The notes under the pieces are model-generated. The model was given only the letters and a program-made list of their open reading frames with translations, was not told the origin of the DNA and did no database searches. A program made the position numbers and the translations under genes. From Lentisphaerota bacterium (GTDB taxonomy: Bacteria > Verrucomicrobiota > Lentisphaeria > Victivallales > Victivallaceae), in contig SUWD01000014.1 in assembly GCA_015061685.1 (NCBI GenBank), positions 1-64,000 of the forward strand: a stretch of 64,000 nucleotides of DNA, in the 5' to 3' direction. This document shows, in pieces, positions 41,630-51,391 of this stretch; position 1 is the first letter of the stretch; every line of letters starts with the position of its first letter.

Positions 41630-43282
41630 ATGCACCTCTGTTACAAACTTGATAATAAAGAATCTGTAAAAGTTGTTCTAAAAAACGGTCAGAATAATGT
41701 TGTCCGGATAGTACCGGAGCCGGATACCCGCGAGATAGATATTTCTCTGGCTTTGCCCATTCGCGATATGCACAGTTATTGGACTCCGGTCAGAAAAATG
41801 TCGCATCCGGCAGGGACTTTGCAATATCATATCGATTTCCACGCATCTGCGACTGAGAATTTCCCATTAATCAGTTTTTTTTCATCTGAAATGATCAACC
41901 GTGGAACCGTCGGCATTTCCGATTTGATCCACAATGTTTCTATTTCTGCAGCGATGAATCAACAGGCACGTACTTATGATATTAAACTGACATTATGTGC
42001 GGGTGAGACGATTTCTCCTTTTTGTACGACGGTTGATATGCGGGAAGAAAATTGGCAAAGTGTGATAGAACAATGGCGTGAAAAACTTGATCTGACGTTG
42101 CCGGAATTTCCTCCGGCAGCATGGAAACCAGTATTCTGCAGCTGGTATGTCGTTCATGCAGATGTAGATTCTGACTGGATAGAACGCAATGCCGTTTTGG
42201 CAAAAAAATACGGCTTTGGTACTTTTATCCTTGATGATGGATGGTGTTATGATCAACGACGGCGTTCTAATACGGAAAATGCAAAAAATTGGTATGCTCC
42301 ATTGGGTGATTGGCAAGTTTCAAAAGACAAATTTCCTGACTTCGCAGCCCATATAAAAAAGGTTCAAGCCATCGGTTTGCGTTATATGATTTGGGTGGCA
42401 CCGTTTCTGGTGGGAGCTGATACTGATTTCGGACGGAAAAATCCTGATGCGTTACATCCAGATAGTGAGATGTGCGGCGGTGCCCGCATTCTCAATACCG
42501 ATGATGCTGACGGTTGCGATAAAATGCTTGCCCAAATTGAAAAAATTATGCTGGATTACTCTCCTGACGGATTAAAAATTGACTTTCTCGATCAACCGAC
42601 CCGCCAAATAAAAGGAACTCGCGGAAGAGGGATTTGGAAGTTTGTTACCGAATTGGTCAGTCGTATCAGGGCAATAAAAGCTGATGCGTTGATTGAGTTC
42701 CGGCAGGATTATGCGGTGCCGCAAATGTTGACACTTGGGACTCAATTCAGAGCAGTCGATTGTCCTTTTGACTATTTGATAAATTTCAAACGGTGCTGTC
42801 AAATACGTCTTTGTCTCGGAGATAATGTCCCGGTACATGCTGATCCGGCTTACTGGGCAGAAAATGAAAAGCCGGAAAATATTGCCAAGCATTTGATCGC
42901 CATGTTTGCCGGAGTACCAATGCTCTCTGTAGATTTAGAACACTTGAATCCGACTGAAGAAAAAATAATTTCATTCTATCTGTCGCTTTACCGGCGTTTT
43001 ACAACTTTGATGAGCAAAGGACATTGGATCATCAACCGGGGATTGTCTGATATATACAGTGCTGAAGTTGCTTATGGTGGTGAAAAAATCATCATCGCTG
43101 CAGATCCTGTGCAATGGAAAACAACAACTGCTCTTGCTGGAAATAAAACATGCCTGATCTTAAATTTATCCAGCAGTGAAATTGCTGTTGACACTGTCGA
43201 ATCTTTTAATCCGGATGGCAGTTGCTGTTCGGAAAATGTAATACCGGTCGGCGGAGGAGGATTTTTGAGACAGAATAATTAA
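41630..43282 (+). CDS. GH36-like alpha-galactosidase (cytoplasmic)
   Basis: 550 residues, shorter than typical GH36 because the N-terminal beta domain is reduced. Barrel motifs: WKPVFCSWYVVHADV, FILDDGW (200-205), GLRYMIWVAPF, and YSPDGLKIDFLDQP with D318 as the nucleophile (K..D of GH27/GH36). IEFRQDY near 356 may hold the acid/base. No signal peptide. Three bases after the aldolase gene. Likely removes alpha-galactosyl or a related unit from imported oligosaccharides. Codon use is visibly more AT-rich than in the two genes before it. Confidence 0.85.
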   Translation: MHLCYKLDNKESVKVVLKNGQNNVVRIVPEPDTREIDISLALPIRDMHSYWTPVRKMSHPAGTLQYHIDFHASATENFPLISFFSSEMINRGTVGISDLIHNVSISAAMNQQARTYDIKLTLCAGETISPFCTTVDMREENWQSVIEQWREKLDLTLPEFPPAAWKPVFCSWYVVHADVDSDWIERNAVLAKKYGFGTFILDDGWCYDQRRRSNTENAKNWYAPLGDWQVSKDKFPDFAAHIKKVQAIGLRYMIWVAPFLVGADTDFGRKNPDALHPDSEMCGGARILNTDDADGCDKMLAQIEKIMLDYSPDGLKIDFLDQPTRQIKGTRGRGIWKFVTELVSRIRAIKADALIEFRQDYAVPQMLTLGTQFRAVDCPFDYLINFKRCCQIRLCLGDNVPVHADPAYWAENEKPENIAKHLIAMFAGVPMLSVDLEHLNPTEEKIISFYLSLYRRFTTLMSKGHWIINRGLSDIYSAEVAYGGEKIIIAADPVQWKTTTALAGNKTCLILNLSSSEIAVDTVESFNPDGSCCSENVIPVGGGGFLRQNN

Positions 43283-43391
43283 TTTTTTTTGAAAGCATTT
43301 TTACACTTCGGTAAAAAGTAATACTGAAAATAGTAAAAAATGACTATCAGACTGCATTAAACAAAATAAATATATTTGTAGGAGAATAAGA

Positions 43392-44420
43392 ATGGATAAA
43401 AAGTATCGTATTGCTATTGCCGGGCTTGGGATCGGTCAATTTTGGGCAAAAGGAGTTTTCAAACGCAAAGATTGCGAACTGGTTGCGGTTTTTGATCCGG
43501 CATATGAAACCAGAGATTACATTGATAAAACTCTTTTTGATCGTCCAGGATTACTTGTCGCAAAAAGTTACGATGAGTTATTTTCGGTTGAACCAGATGT
43601 AATGATCGTTGCGTCTCCGGATCATCTGCATTGCGAGCAGGTATTGACCGCTTTGCGGTATAATTGCCATGTTATTTGTGAAAAACCTCTGGCCCCCACG
43701 GTGGAGGAATGCAAAAAAATAATCGATGCGGTAAATGCTGGAAAACAGTTTTTCATGACTGGTCAGGTATGCCGTTATGCTCCTGGATTCCAGTTGGCAA
43801 AACGGTTAGTCAGCGAGGGCAGAATCGGCAAGATCGCCTGTATTTCCAGTCAGTATGCTCACAATTACCAGAATGCTGCCGGGCAGGATCAGTGGCGTAA
43901 AGATCCGGCGATCGGCCGGGAAACCTTTTTAGGCGGCGGCTGTCATGCGATGGATCTGATGCGTTGGATCGTTGGTGAACCGGAATCGATTTTCTGTGTG
44001 GAAAATCATCTTTTGATGCCTGATTGGCCAAAGCCGGATAGTGCATTCGCTGTGATCAAATTTTTTTCCGGTGCGATCGGCAAACTCTTTGTTTCCAGCG
44101 GAGTTAATGCTCCATACAGTATGCGGACGGAAATTTACGGCACCAAAGGCACTATTATCTGCGATAATACCAGTGAGTATTTGCAAATCAGGGAATGTGC
44201 TTTGGAAGATTCCGGAGCGAAAGGAGATTTCGCAAAAATTCCAGTAAAAATCGCTAACCATAATTTTGAATCCGAGTTCAATGAGTTTATAGATAATTTG
44301 AATAACAACACCCCGCCAGTAACAAATGCGATAGAAGGAATGAAAACCGTCGCATTTGCTCAAGCCGGTATTGCATCAGCTCGGAGCGGTATGCCGGTAA
44401 AAATTGCTGAATATCTTTAA
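43392..44420 (+). CDS. Gfo/Idh/MocA-family oxidoreductase
   Basis: 342 residues; GGAG seven bases before ATG. Rossmann motif GLGIGQFWAKGVF (11-23), signature CEKPLAPTVEE near 100, and substrate-domain GGGCHAMDLMRWIVGEP with the usual D..H. Oxidises a sugar hydroxyl with NAD(P). A small perfect hairpin (43298-43317) lies in the 109-base gap upstream and could be a weak terminator of the previous gene. It precedes the symporter by 19 bases. Could oxidise the fucose- or rhamnose-type sugar released by its neighbours (inference). Confidence 0.92.
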   Translation: MDKKYRIAIAGLGIGQFWAKGVFKRKDCELVAVFDPAYETRDYIDKTLFDRPGLLVAKSYDELFSVEPDVMIVASPDHLHCEQVLTALRYNCHVICEKPLAPTVEECKKIIDAVNAGKQFFMTGQVCRYAPGFQLAKRLVSEGRIGKIACISSQYAHNYQNAAGQDQWRKDPAIGRETFLGGGCHAMDLMRWIVGEPESIFCVENHLLMPDWPKPDSAFAVIKFFSGAIGKLFVSSGVNAPYSMRTEIYGTKGTIICDNTSEYLQIRECALEDSGAKGDFAKIPVKIANHNFESEFNEFIDNLNNNTPPVTNAIEGMKTVAFAQAGIASARSGMPVKIAEYL

Positions 44421-44439
44421 GTGTTAAGGAGTTTTTATT

Positions 44440-46209
44440 ATGGAACAGTGGATAAATATTTCGATCATTGCGATTTACATGATAGTGGTGATCGGAGTGG
44501 GATTTTTCTTTACCAAAAAGAATGAAACCACAGAAAACTATTTGCTCGGCGGCCGTAATATGCCGTATCTCGCCGTCGGTTTGTCAATGATGATGACTTT
44601 GCTGTCGAGCATTTCAATAGTAATGATTCCCGGGGAGATATTCAATCACAGCATGACCATTTTTTCCCTGAATGTTATAACCATCGCAATGGGTATTCCA
44701 TACTATTTCCTGTTTGTCAGATTTTATTTCAAACTCGGCAGTTTCACTCCCTATGAATACTTGGAACGCCGCTATGATCACACCGTCAGAGCAGTAATTG
44801 CGGTTAGTGCCTTTTATTCCCGGGTCATGTATTTGGGCATGGTGCTTTACGCCAGTAGCAAAATATTTCAAGCGGCTTACGGCTGGCCGTGCCGGTTCAC
44901 TATACTGTTGGTGGGGATCATCGGTATAATCTATACAGTCATGGGTGGAATGAAAGCAGTCATATGGACTGACGTAATTCAGTTTTTTGTATTGGCCGCA
45001 GGTACGATCTTTATACTCTGTGTGTTGAATAACTCACTGGATGGCGGCATTATCGGCGGAGTGATTTATGCCTTTAAACACGGTCATGGTCTGCCGCAAT
45101 ATTCGACCTCGGAATTTTATACCATCACCCCGTATATCAGGTTGTGCTTCTGGCTGATGCTGTGGAATGCTCTTTTCAGCAGCATGGGAGCTGTAAGCAG
45201 TGATCAATTGAATGTTCAGCGTATTCTGACCACTAAAGACTGGAAAACCGGTTTAAAATCCCAGTGTATTTCTTCCGGTTTGGGGATTGTTAACACCATT
45301 GTACTTTGTATGATCGGTTTTGCAATTTACGCATACTATGCCCAAAACCCGGATCCGACACTTGCCGGTGATGGGGATATGGCCTTTTTCCACTTTATTG
45401 CAACCAAAACTCCGACACCGATTCCGGGAATTTTTATGGCAGCGATGCTGGCAGCGATCATGAGTACGCTGGATAGCGGCATGAACTCCATGTCCACCGT
45501 GTGGCTCAAAGAGATACATGTAAAATTTATTAACAAAAAGATGACTCCTGAAAAGGAAGTTTCGGTTTCCCGTTGGGCAACTTTTTTGATCGGAGCATTT
45601 GCGATTCTGTTGGGGCTGGGGCTTGATTTTTCCGGCAGATGGCTCAGTCAGAGTGTCACAGAGGTAGGGACTATTTTTAATATGCTCGGTGCCGCCACTG
45701 CTCCGGCATTCCTGTTTGCGGTACTTTCCAAAAGGGCCAATTCGTTGTTAATCTGGGCCTATACCTTCTTCGCTGCCGGGGAAGCCATCGGCAAAAACAT
45801 CTGGTACGCATTGTCGAGAACTGCTGTTCAGAACTGGGAGAAAAATCCGGAAATCGGGTTTGGTTGGGGCGGAAAACTGGATGTTGTCTATGTGTTATTT
45901 CCGGTAATTGCCGGAGCATTGCTTTGCCTGCCATATCTCAGTAAAAAGTTTCGTCCGTATTTGAGTGTTAAAATCGCCGCCATGATTGGTATGCTTATTT
46001 TGGGCATCGGCTTTACCAACATGCTTTGGTGGGCATACAGCAATATGTGTGTCACGACGGAACCGTTGGCATGCAGTTTTGCATTCGGATTACCGTGTTC
46101 CTTGATCATTGCCTTTGTAATCCTTTGGTTTTGCCCGGTTCAGCCGGAAAATAAGTGGCGCGGTTTAACGATCGCAACTGTCGGTCAGAAAACAATCCCT
46201 GGGAATTGA
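44440..46209 (+). CDS. Sodium:solute symporter (SSS family)
   Basis: 589 residues, inner membrane, ~13-14 hydrophobic segments. SSS marks: N-terminal TM1 followed by ENYLLGGRNMPYLAVGLSMMMTLLSSIS (seen as ENYLLGGRN near 30 and the unwound TM1 Ser-rich stretch), GGMKAVIWTDVIQ near 170 and a MSTLDSGMNSMSTVW stretch (sodium-site serines) near 345. Transports sugars or organic acids with Na+. As the only transporter in this cluster, it probably imports the mono- or oligosaccharide that the cytoplasmic GH29, GH36 and GH78 enzymes process, although SSS proteins usually carry small solutes. Confidence 0.93.
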   Translation: MEQWINISIIAIYMIVVIGVGFFFTKKNETTENYLLGGRNMPYLAVGLSMMMTLLSSISIVMIPGEIFNHSMTIFSLNVITIAMGIPYYFLFVRFYFKLGSFTPYEYLERRYDHTVRAVIAVSAFYSRVMYLGMVLYASSKIFQAAYGWPCRFTILLVGIIGIIYTVMGGMKAVIWTDVIQFFVLAAGTIFILCVLNNSLDGGIIGGVIYAFKHGHGLPQYSTSEFYTITPYIRLCFWLMLWNALFSSMGAVSSDQLNVQRILTTKDWKTGLKSQCISSGLGIVNTIVLCMIGFAIYAYYAQNPDPTLAGDGDMAFFHFIATKTPTPIPGIFMAAMLAAIMSTLDSGMNSMSTVWLKEIHVKFINKKMTPEKEVSVSRWATFLIGAFAILLGLGLDFSGRWLSQSVTEVGTIFNMLGAATAPAFLFAVLSKRANSLLIWAYTFFAAGEAIGKNIWYALSRTAVQNWEKNPEIGFGWGGKLDVVYVLFPVIAGALLCLPYLSKKFRPYLSVKIAAMIGMLILGIGFTNMLWWAYSNMCVTTEPLACSFAFGLPCSLIIAFVILWFCPVQPENKWRGLTIATVGQKTIPGN

Positions 46210-46240
46210 TACCGATCCGTAAAAAAGAAGTATTATTGTT

Positions 46241-48535
46241 ATGAATCAATTGAATAATGCAAAATGGATATGGTGCAATACTGAAGAAAAATTAAATCAG
46301 TATGCTGCATTGAGATGTGTTTTTGATGTCGGCGGCAATACTGCTGCCGAGTTGCTGATTTCTGCCGATTGGGATTTTGTGGTTTCGATCAATGGTAAGG
46401 AAATCGGCCGGGGCCAGTTCCCTGATTATCCGTATAAAAAAACTGTATCGCAATTTGCCGTGAGCAATTTGCAACCGGGCAGGAATGTTATTTCCATTGA
46501 AGCATACGCACCGGGAGATGATTTTCTGTCGATGATGAAAGGTACTCCCGGAGTCATTGCCGCATTGACACAAAACGGAAAATTGCTTTGTGCAACTGAT
46601 GAAAAGTGGAAAGCAGTACTGCATCCGGAATTTTTCAGCGGTAAAATCGAGAAAGTTACAGCTCAGCTGGGCTTTACTGCATTGCGTGATTTGCGTAAAT
46701 ATGAAAATTTTTCTGATATCGCTTTTGATGATAGCCATTGGAAATACGCAGTGGAAATTCCCCGGAAAAATTATCAATTGACCATGCGACCTTTGCCGCC
46801 ACTGAATATCGGCAGGCGTTTGAGTACATTGCCAATCAGTAAAGGCAAACTTTTCAGGGATGGGGAAAAAGAAACCTTTGCGTTGAGTGTGGCAACTGAT
46901 CATTACGAGCCGGAAAAAGCAGCAAATGGTATTTATTCTGTTTTTGATTTAGGAGCAGAGTGTACCGGTTATGCAGAAGTGGAATTGGAAAATGCGACAG
47001 AAGGAATGATAGTTGATTTCACTTGGGGGGAATATCTGACTGATGGTCATCCCCGCAGCCGGATCGTTGAGCGCAACTTTACCTGCCGATTTATTTGTCA
47101 TCATGGGCATAATCTGCTGCAATTGCCATTTTTGCGTCTGGGATGCCGTTACATTCAATTAAATATCACCGGCAATGGTGCGGATAATGTGATGATCAAT
47201 TATGCCGGTATGAGAGATTTTTCCCTCTCTCTGCCGGAAGCAGCAAAATTCAAATCTTCATTTGCCGGAGCTTCCAGATTGCGGGAAATTGGGTTACGTA
47301 CCATGCAATGCTGTATGCACTTTCATTACGAAGATTGTCCGTGGCGGGAACAAGGGCTTTATGCGTATGATTCCCGTAACCAAATTCTTTTCGGATATTA
47401 TGCGTGGGGAAACTATACGTTTGCCAGGGCATCACTGGAATTGCTGGGTAATGGTTACAATGCTCAAACCGGCGAAATAAATATGTGTGCTCCAAATAGT
47501 TACCCTCTTCCGGGAGGGGCTATCCCGTGGGGGGCGATTACCACTTTTACCCGAGTTTGGATATCTGAAGTACTGGAATACACCATGTACAGCGGAGATA
47601 TTACTCTCGTACAGCAATTTTCCGGTCAGATGGAAAATATGTTGGAAAAATTCATGGAAAGATTCGATCCGGATACCGGACTTTTCCGCTTGAGTAATGC
47701 ATTTGCAGTGTGGAACTTTTTTGAATGGGTCCCGGAACTTGACCGGCTGGATGCAGATCGGTGTGATTACCATATTCTGCATAATCTTTACACTTATGAA
47801 GCGATAAAATCTGCCGCTGCGTGCTGGCGTGTTATCGGAAAAAATGATGCCGCTGATAAATGGGAAAGTTTTGCCGCTGAATTGGGAAAATGTATTGAAA
47901 AAAGTTTCTTTGATCCGGCAACTGGCAATTATGCCTCACAGATTAAAGATGGCAAATTCATCGGAAAACGTCACGCCCACTGCCAATTTATGATGTTGGC
48001 CATGCAGCTGATTCCCAAATCCCGCCGGAGCGATTTGGCTGAACAGATTATCGAAAATAAAGAGTTGGTGCATTTCACCTTCAGTCCGTTACCGTATTAT
48101 ATCAACGGTATGTTCAATGCCGGGCAATTTGCCAGGCAGGCTGCCCAAAAACGGATTGATTCAGAATTCCTTTCAATGGCAGATCAGGGGGCAACAACAT
48201 TCTGGGAAACCGGACTCGGTGCAGATGACTTCAATGGGGCTGGCAGTTTGTGTCATGCTTGGAGCTGCATTCATATCGGATTTTGCGGCAAACGGGTTTT
48301 GGGAGTAACTCCGTTGGAACCCGGCTTCAGGAAATTTGAGGTCAAGCCTTATCCGGGCAATAACAGTTTTGCCTCAGGTGAAGTCCCGACACCATCTGGT
48401 AATATTGAAATATCATGGGACATGGATGAAACCGGCAAAATTGATTTGACGGTCATCCATCCGGCAGGTTTGACCCCGGTAATCTCCGCTTATGAAGAAG
48501 CACCGATCGGAAATGTGAAAATTATAGAAAAATAG
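46241..48535 (+). CDS. GH78 alpha-L-rhamnosidase-type enzyme (cytoplasmic)
   Basis: 764 residues. N-terminal beta-sandwich (AKWIWCNTEEKLNQYAALRC, LLISADWDFVVSINGKEIGRG), second beta domain with FDLGAECTGYAEVELE, then the (alpha/alpha)6 barrel beginning with HYEDCPWREQGLYAYDSRNQ, the GH78 motif with candidate catalytic acids. Later GATTFWETGLGADD and CHAWSCIH..F give further family marks, and a C-terminal beta domain with VTPLEPGFRKFEVKP. No export signal. In operon with 31 and 16 bases to its neighbours. Removal of terminal L-rhamnose from imported oligosaccharides is the best guess. Confidence 0.9.
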   Translation: MNQLNNAKWIWCNTEEKLNQYAALRCVFDVGGNTAAELLISADWDFVVSINGKEIGRGQFPDYPYKKTVSQFAVSNLQPGRNVISIEAYAPGDDFLSMMKGTPGVIAALTQNGKLLCATDEKWKAVLHPEFFSGKIEKVTAQLGFTALRDLRKYENFSDIAFDDSHWKYAVEIPRKNYQLTMRPLPPLNIGRRLSTLPISKGKLFRDGEKETFALSVATDHYEPEKAANGIYSVFDLGAECTGYAEVELENATEGMIVDFTWGEYLTDGHPRSRIVERNFTCRFICHHGHNLLQLPFLRLGCRYIQLNITGNGADNVMINYAGMRDFSLSLPEAAKFKSSFAGASRLREIGLRTMQCCMHFHYEDCPWREQGLYAYDSRNQILFGYYAWGNYTFARASLELLGNGYNAQTGEINMCAPNSYPLPGGAIPWGAITTFTRVWISEVLEYTMYSGDITLVQQFSGQMENMLEKFMERFDPDTGLFRLSNAFAVWNFFEWVPELDRLDADRCDYHILHNLYTYEAIKSAAACWRVIGKNDAADKWESFAAELGKCIEKSFFDPATGNYASQIKDGKFIGKRHAHCQFMMLAMQLIPKSRRSDLAEQIIENKELVHFTFSPLPYYINGMFNAGQFARQAAQKRIDSEFLSMADQGATTFWETGLGADDFNGAGSLCHAWSCIHIGFCGKRVLGVTPLEPGFRKFEVKPYPGNNSFASGEVPTPSGNIEISWDMDETGKIDLTVIHPAGLTPVISAYEEAPIGNVKIIEK

Positions 48536-48551
48536 AAGAATAGAGGTTACA

Positions 48552-49487
48552 ATGAGCAGAGTTTGTTTTTCAGCATTTTCAGATTTACATCATCATCCGG
48601 GAGTATTCTTTTCTCAGGCTGAATCCCGTCTGGCGGCAATCAAAGCAAGGGCAGAAAAAAATCAGGTTGATTTTGTGATATCCTGTGGAGACTTTTGCCA
48701 CAATGTCGAAGTTTCTTCTGAATTGCTTAAAGAGTATGACAATTTTCCAATGCCGGTTTATCATGTAATCGGCAACCATGACTCTGACAGGGCACCGTAT
48801 TCCGAAACGTTGAAACGCTTCCATTTGGATTGCGGCTATTACTTTTTTGACCAGAATGGATTCCGCTTTGTGATAATGGATACCAATTATGTTTTGATCG
48901 ATGGAGTTTATGAGCATTACGATATGGGAAATTATTATTCTCATCCGGATAGTTGTGAATATATTTCCCCGGACGAGGTAGCATGGCTGAAAAAAACGTT
49001 GAAATCTTCTCCGTACCCATGTGTACTTTTCAGTCACGGCAGTATTGAAAGAAGCGATGATGTTCCCAATGCATCGGAAATTGTCGCATTGATCAATGAG
49101 GTAAACCGGAAAACTCCCGGCAAAATCAGATTGGTGATCAATGGTCATCATCACCGGGATTTTTTGCGGATTATGGATAATGTGGTGTATATGGAGTTGA
49201 ATTCAACCACTTATGACTATCTGCCGGAAGCTCACGATTTTTATCCGGCCGAATTGGTCAATGATCATAAAGTGGCAAACCATACTATTGTTTATACCGA
49301 ACCGGTTCATGCTGTCATCACGCTGGATTCCGATGGCCTGATCGATATAAAAGGTATGAAAGGCGATTATTTTATGGGGATAACCAGAGAAATGACTGCC
49401 AATCCCCCCGGAGATAATTGTGGCAGACTTTGCACTCCGGATGTTTTGTCGGCATCATTCAATATGCACTACGGTACAGACTGGTAA
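48552..49487 (+). CDS. Calcineurin-like metallophosphoesterase
   Basis: 311 residues. All five motifs of the superfamily are visible: FSDLHHH (D11, H13), SCGDFCHN (D47), IGNHDSD (N, H near 76-77), LFSHGSIE (His near 160) and NGHHHRDF (GHxH near 200). Complete dinuclear metal site, no signal peptide. Substrate unknown. Metallophosphoesterases of this type are often carried in PVC sugar clusters (recollection); it might remove phosphate from a modified sugar, or act on a nucleotide or lipid. Confidence 0.9.
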   Translation: MSRVCFSAFSDLHHHPGVFFSQAESRLAAIKARAEKNQVDFVISCGDFCHNVEVSSELLKEYDNFPMPVYHVIGNHDSDRAPYSETLKRFHLDCGYYFFDQNGFRFVIMDTNYVLIDGVYEHYDMGNYYSHPDSCEYISPDEVAWLKKTLKSSPYPCVLFSHGSIERSDDVPNASEIVALINEVNRKTPGKIRLVINGHHHRDFLRIMDNVVYMELNSTTYDYLPEAHDFYPAELVNDHKVANHTIVYTEPVHAVITLDSDGLIDIKGMKGDYFMGITREMTANPPGDNCGRLCTPDVLSASFNMHYGTDW

Positions 49488-49510
49488 AAGATTTACGGAG
49501 TATGGATCAC

Positions 49511-50557
49511 ATGGAAAGGTTGTGGAAAAATAATAACATTTACCGGGAAAGCGGGATGTTTGCCGGTAAAAAACGGATAAATCTGATGTTTCCGGCTCAA
49601 AATATAATTTCGGTCACTGCCCATGTTTCCGGTGAAGTATTTTTGTCTGGCAGGGATTTCTACCATGAGCCGGGGGATAATTTTATAACCTGGTCGGCAG
49701 GATCAAAAATTCCGTATCTGCCACCGGAATCACTGCATCCGACAGCGGGTAATAATCTGCGACTTTACCCCGATCCGACGGCCAATGCCGTATCCGGTGC
49801 CGTTAACGGAGGCAATCTGCTCTTTGATAACCGGGATTTTTTTGCCTTGAATCAGGTGGATATCAGTTATACGACTTTGGCGATGGATTTTTCAAGCGAT
49901 TTGGATTTTCAACGTGACAGGCTCCCCTACTTCCGGGAAAAACTTGCCCGGCAACAACCGTTGAAAATCACCTTGATCGGAGATAGTATCAGTTTTGGTT
50001 TGAATGCGACCAAAGTTGTTGATTCTCCTCCCTTTGCTCCTTGCTATATAGAACAGGTTGCCGCTGCGGCCGGAGTGAATATCTCCGTGTGTAACCGGGC
50101 GGTGAGCGGCACAGGAATCTGTGATGCCGCTGATATTGAAGCTGATTATCTGGAGGATTCTCCGAATTTGTTGATTATTGCTTACGGCATGAATAATTTT
50201 GCCGGGATGCCGGTGGAATTATTCGTCAGTAAATTGCAGGAGTTGATTTCCAGTTGCCGCATGAAAAATCCTCATACGGAATATGTGGTGGTAAGTTCGA
50301 TGAGCGGTCATCCGGGATGGAAACCGACACCACCGGGGCCGGATCGGATATATGCAGAGGAATTGCGGAAATTTGTTGCTTCTCAAGACAGTTATGTCGC
50401 ATTGGCAGATGTGCATAAAGTGTGGTGTAAATTTTTGGAACGAAAAGATTTTTACGATTTAACAGGTAACGGAGTCAATCACCCGAATGATTACGGTCAC
50501 CGAATCTATGCTTCTGTCATTCTGGAACTGCTGACCGGTAAAAAATTTTTCAATTAA
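49511..50557 (+). CDS. SGNH/GDSL hydrolase, probable carbohydrate esterase
   Basis: 348 residues from the ATG at 49511, ten bases after GGAG; ATG 49502 would be only one base from it. The first ~140 residues are a beta-rich domain, then the SGNH fold: LIGDSISFG (nucleophile Ser), a Gly in the NRAVSGTG block, YGMNNF (Asn) and GNGVNHPNDYGH (Asp/His). This domain order (beta domain then SGNH) is like acetylxylan-esterase-type CE2 or CE3 deacetylases. No signal peptide. Last gene of the cluster; likely removes acetyl groups from imported oligosaccharides. Confidence 0.87.
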   Translation: MERLWKNNNIYRESGMFAGKKRINLMFPAQNIISVTAHVSGEVFLSGRDFYHEPGDNFITWSAGSKIPYLPPESLHPTAGNNLRLYPDPTANAVSGAVNGGNLLFDNRDFFALNQVDISYTTLAMDFSSDLDFQRDRLPYFREKLARQQPLKITLIGDSISFGLNATKVVDSPPFAPCYIEQVAAAAGVNISVCNRAVSGTGICDAADIEADYLEDSPNLLIIAYGMNNFAGMPVELFVSKLQELISSCRMKNPHTEYVVVSSMSGHPGWKPTPPGPDRIYAEELRKFVASQDSYVALADVHKVWCKFLERKDFYDLTGNGVNHPNDYGHRIYASVILELLTGKKFFN

Positions 50558-50567
50558 AGATTATTAC

Positions 50568-50599
50568 GATAATAATATAGAAAGAAGACTATTATTATC
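50568..50599 (+). terminator. AT-rich hairpin after the SGNH gene
   Basis: GATAATAATA (50568-50577) pairs perfectly with TATTATTATC (50590-50599), 12-base loop, ten bases after the stop codon. Weak thermodynamically but well placed to end the 36.9-50.6 kb unit. Confidence 0.45.
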
Positions 50600-50709
50600 A
50601 AACAAACTCAGTCCCAAAAATAAGTTATATTCAGGCAACGGAAGATTGTTACAGTAGGATGTCTGATATGAAATTTTTTGAGGTATATCAATCGTAGTTA
50701 CCGCTATCT

Positions 50710-50799
50710 GGGAACACCCCCGTGGGCACGGGGAAGAATACTCCTTGAATTCCCTCTACATCGAATAAGGGGAAACACACCCGTGAGCACGGGGAAGAA
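50710..50799 (-). CRISPR. Type I-E-like CRISPR remnant: two repeats, one spacer
   Basis: Repeats at 50710-50738 and 50771-50799, both 29 bases, with 26 of 29 positions equal (differences at positions 3, 9 and 16). The single spacer 50739-50770 is exactly 32 bases, so the period is 61, as in type I-E arrays. Each repeat has the CCCCGTG/CACGGGG type of dyad; read on the minus strand it gives the TTCCCCGTG...CACGGG layout of I-E repeats. No further repeat exists 61 bases either side, and no cas gene is present in the window. The minus orientation puts an AT-rich potential leader at 50800 onwards. Confidence 0.75.
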
Positions 50800-51391
50800 C
50801 TCTTTCTCGGAAGTCTTATCGCAAAGGCTATAACTGCTAACTATTTTTCAAGTTATTAAATCACTTCTGACAATATATTTATCGAAATTATTATTGATCG
50901 CCAATAAATGAACTTTATTAGGAAAGCTCCAATGTTTGTGAAAAATCAAACAATAGGCGGCAAAAAGAGACGCCTTGTCTCAGTGCAGTATTACATAGCT
51001 GGAAGGTTAGATATTTCGCCAAAATTGAGATGTTTTAAGGTAATCGAATATTAGCTTGCTGTTGAATTGTTGCTTTGTATGAAATTTATGATACTGTGAA
51101 CACCCTCTGTTTGGGCAAACGCTCCCAGTTTATAGTAGTGAAATTTTGCCAGATGCCATTTTGGCGAAACGCTAGTACAATGCCAGAATTTTGAAAAAAA
51201 AAGCTAATAAAGTAAAAAAAAAGTCATTGTAAAAAGTTAAACAAACATTATATTTACCAGAAACAAGGCGAAAAATTATATATTCGAACAATTTTTTAAT
51301 TTTGCGGATTAGATATAGTTTTCAGCTATAAAAAAATCAGAACTCGCACACGATAAACTTTATTTTTAGCAATTATAAAAAGGTATCATCT
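50800..51391. other. AT-rich intergenic region beside the CRISPR remnant
   Basis: About 590 bases without a supported gene. A 40-codon ORF at 50932-51054 (+) has an AGGAAAG site but no recognisable product. An 11-base perfect inverted repeat TTTCGCCAAAA/TTTTGGCGAAA lies at 51014-51024 and 51159-51169. AAACGCT occurs twice (51118-51170 area). It could hold the CRISPR leader, relics of cas genes, or the promoter of the transporter gene at 51392. Confidence 0.4.

Noticed and set aside
50932..51054. 40-codon ORF with AGGAAAG site
   Set aside because: Too short and without a recognisable motif to list as a gene; mentioned in the intergenic entry.
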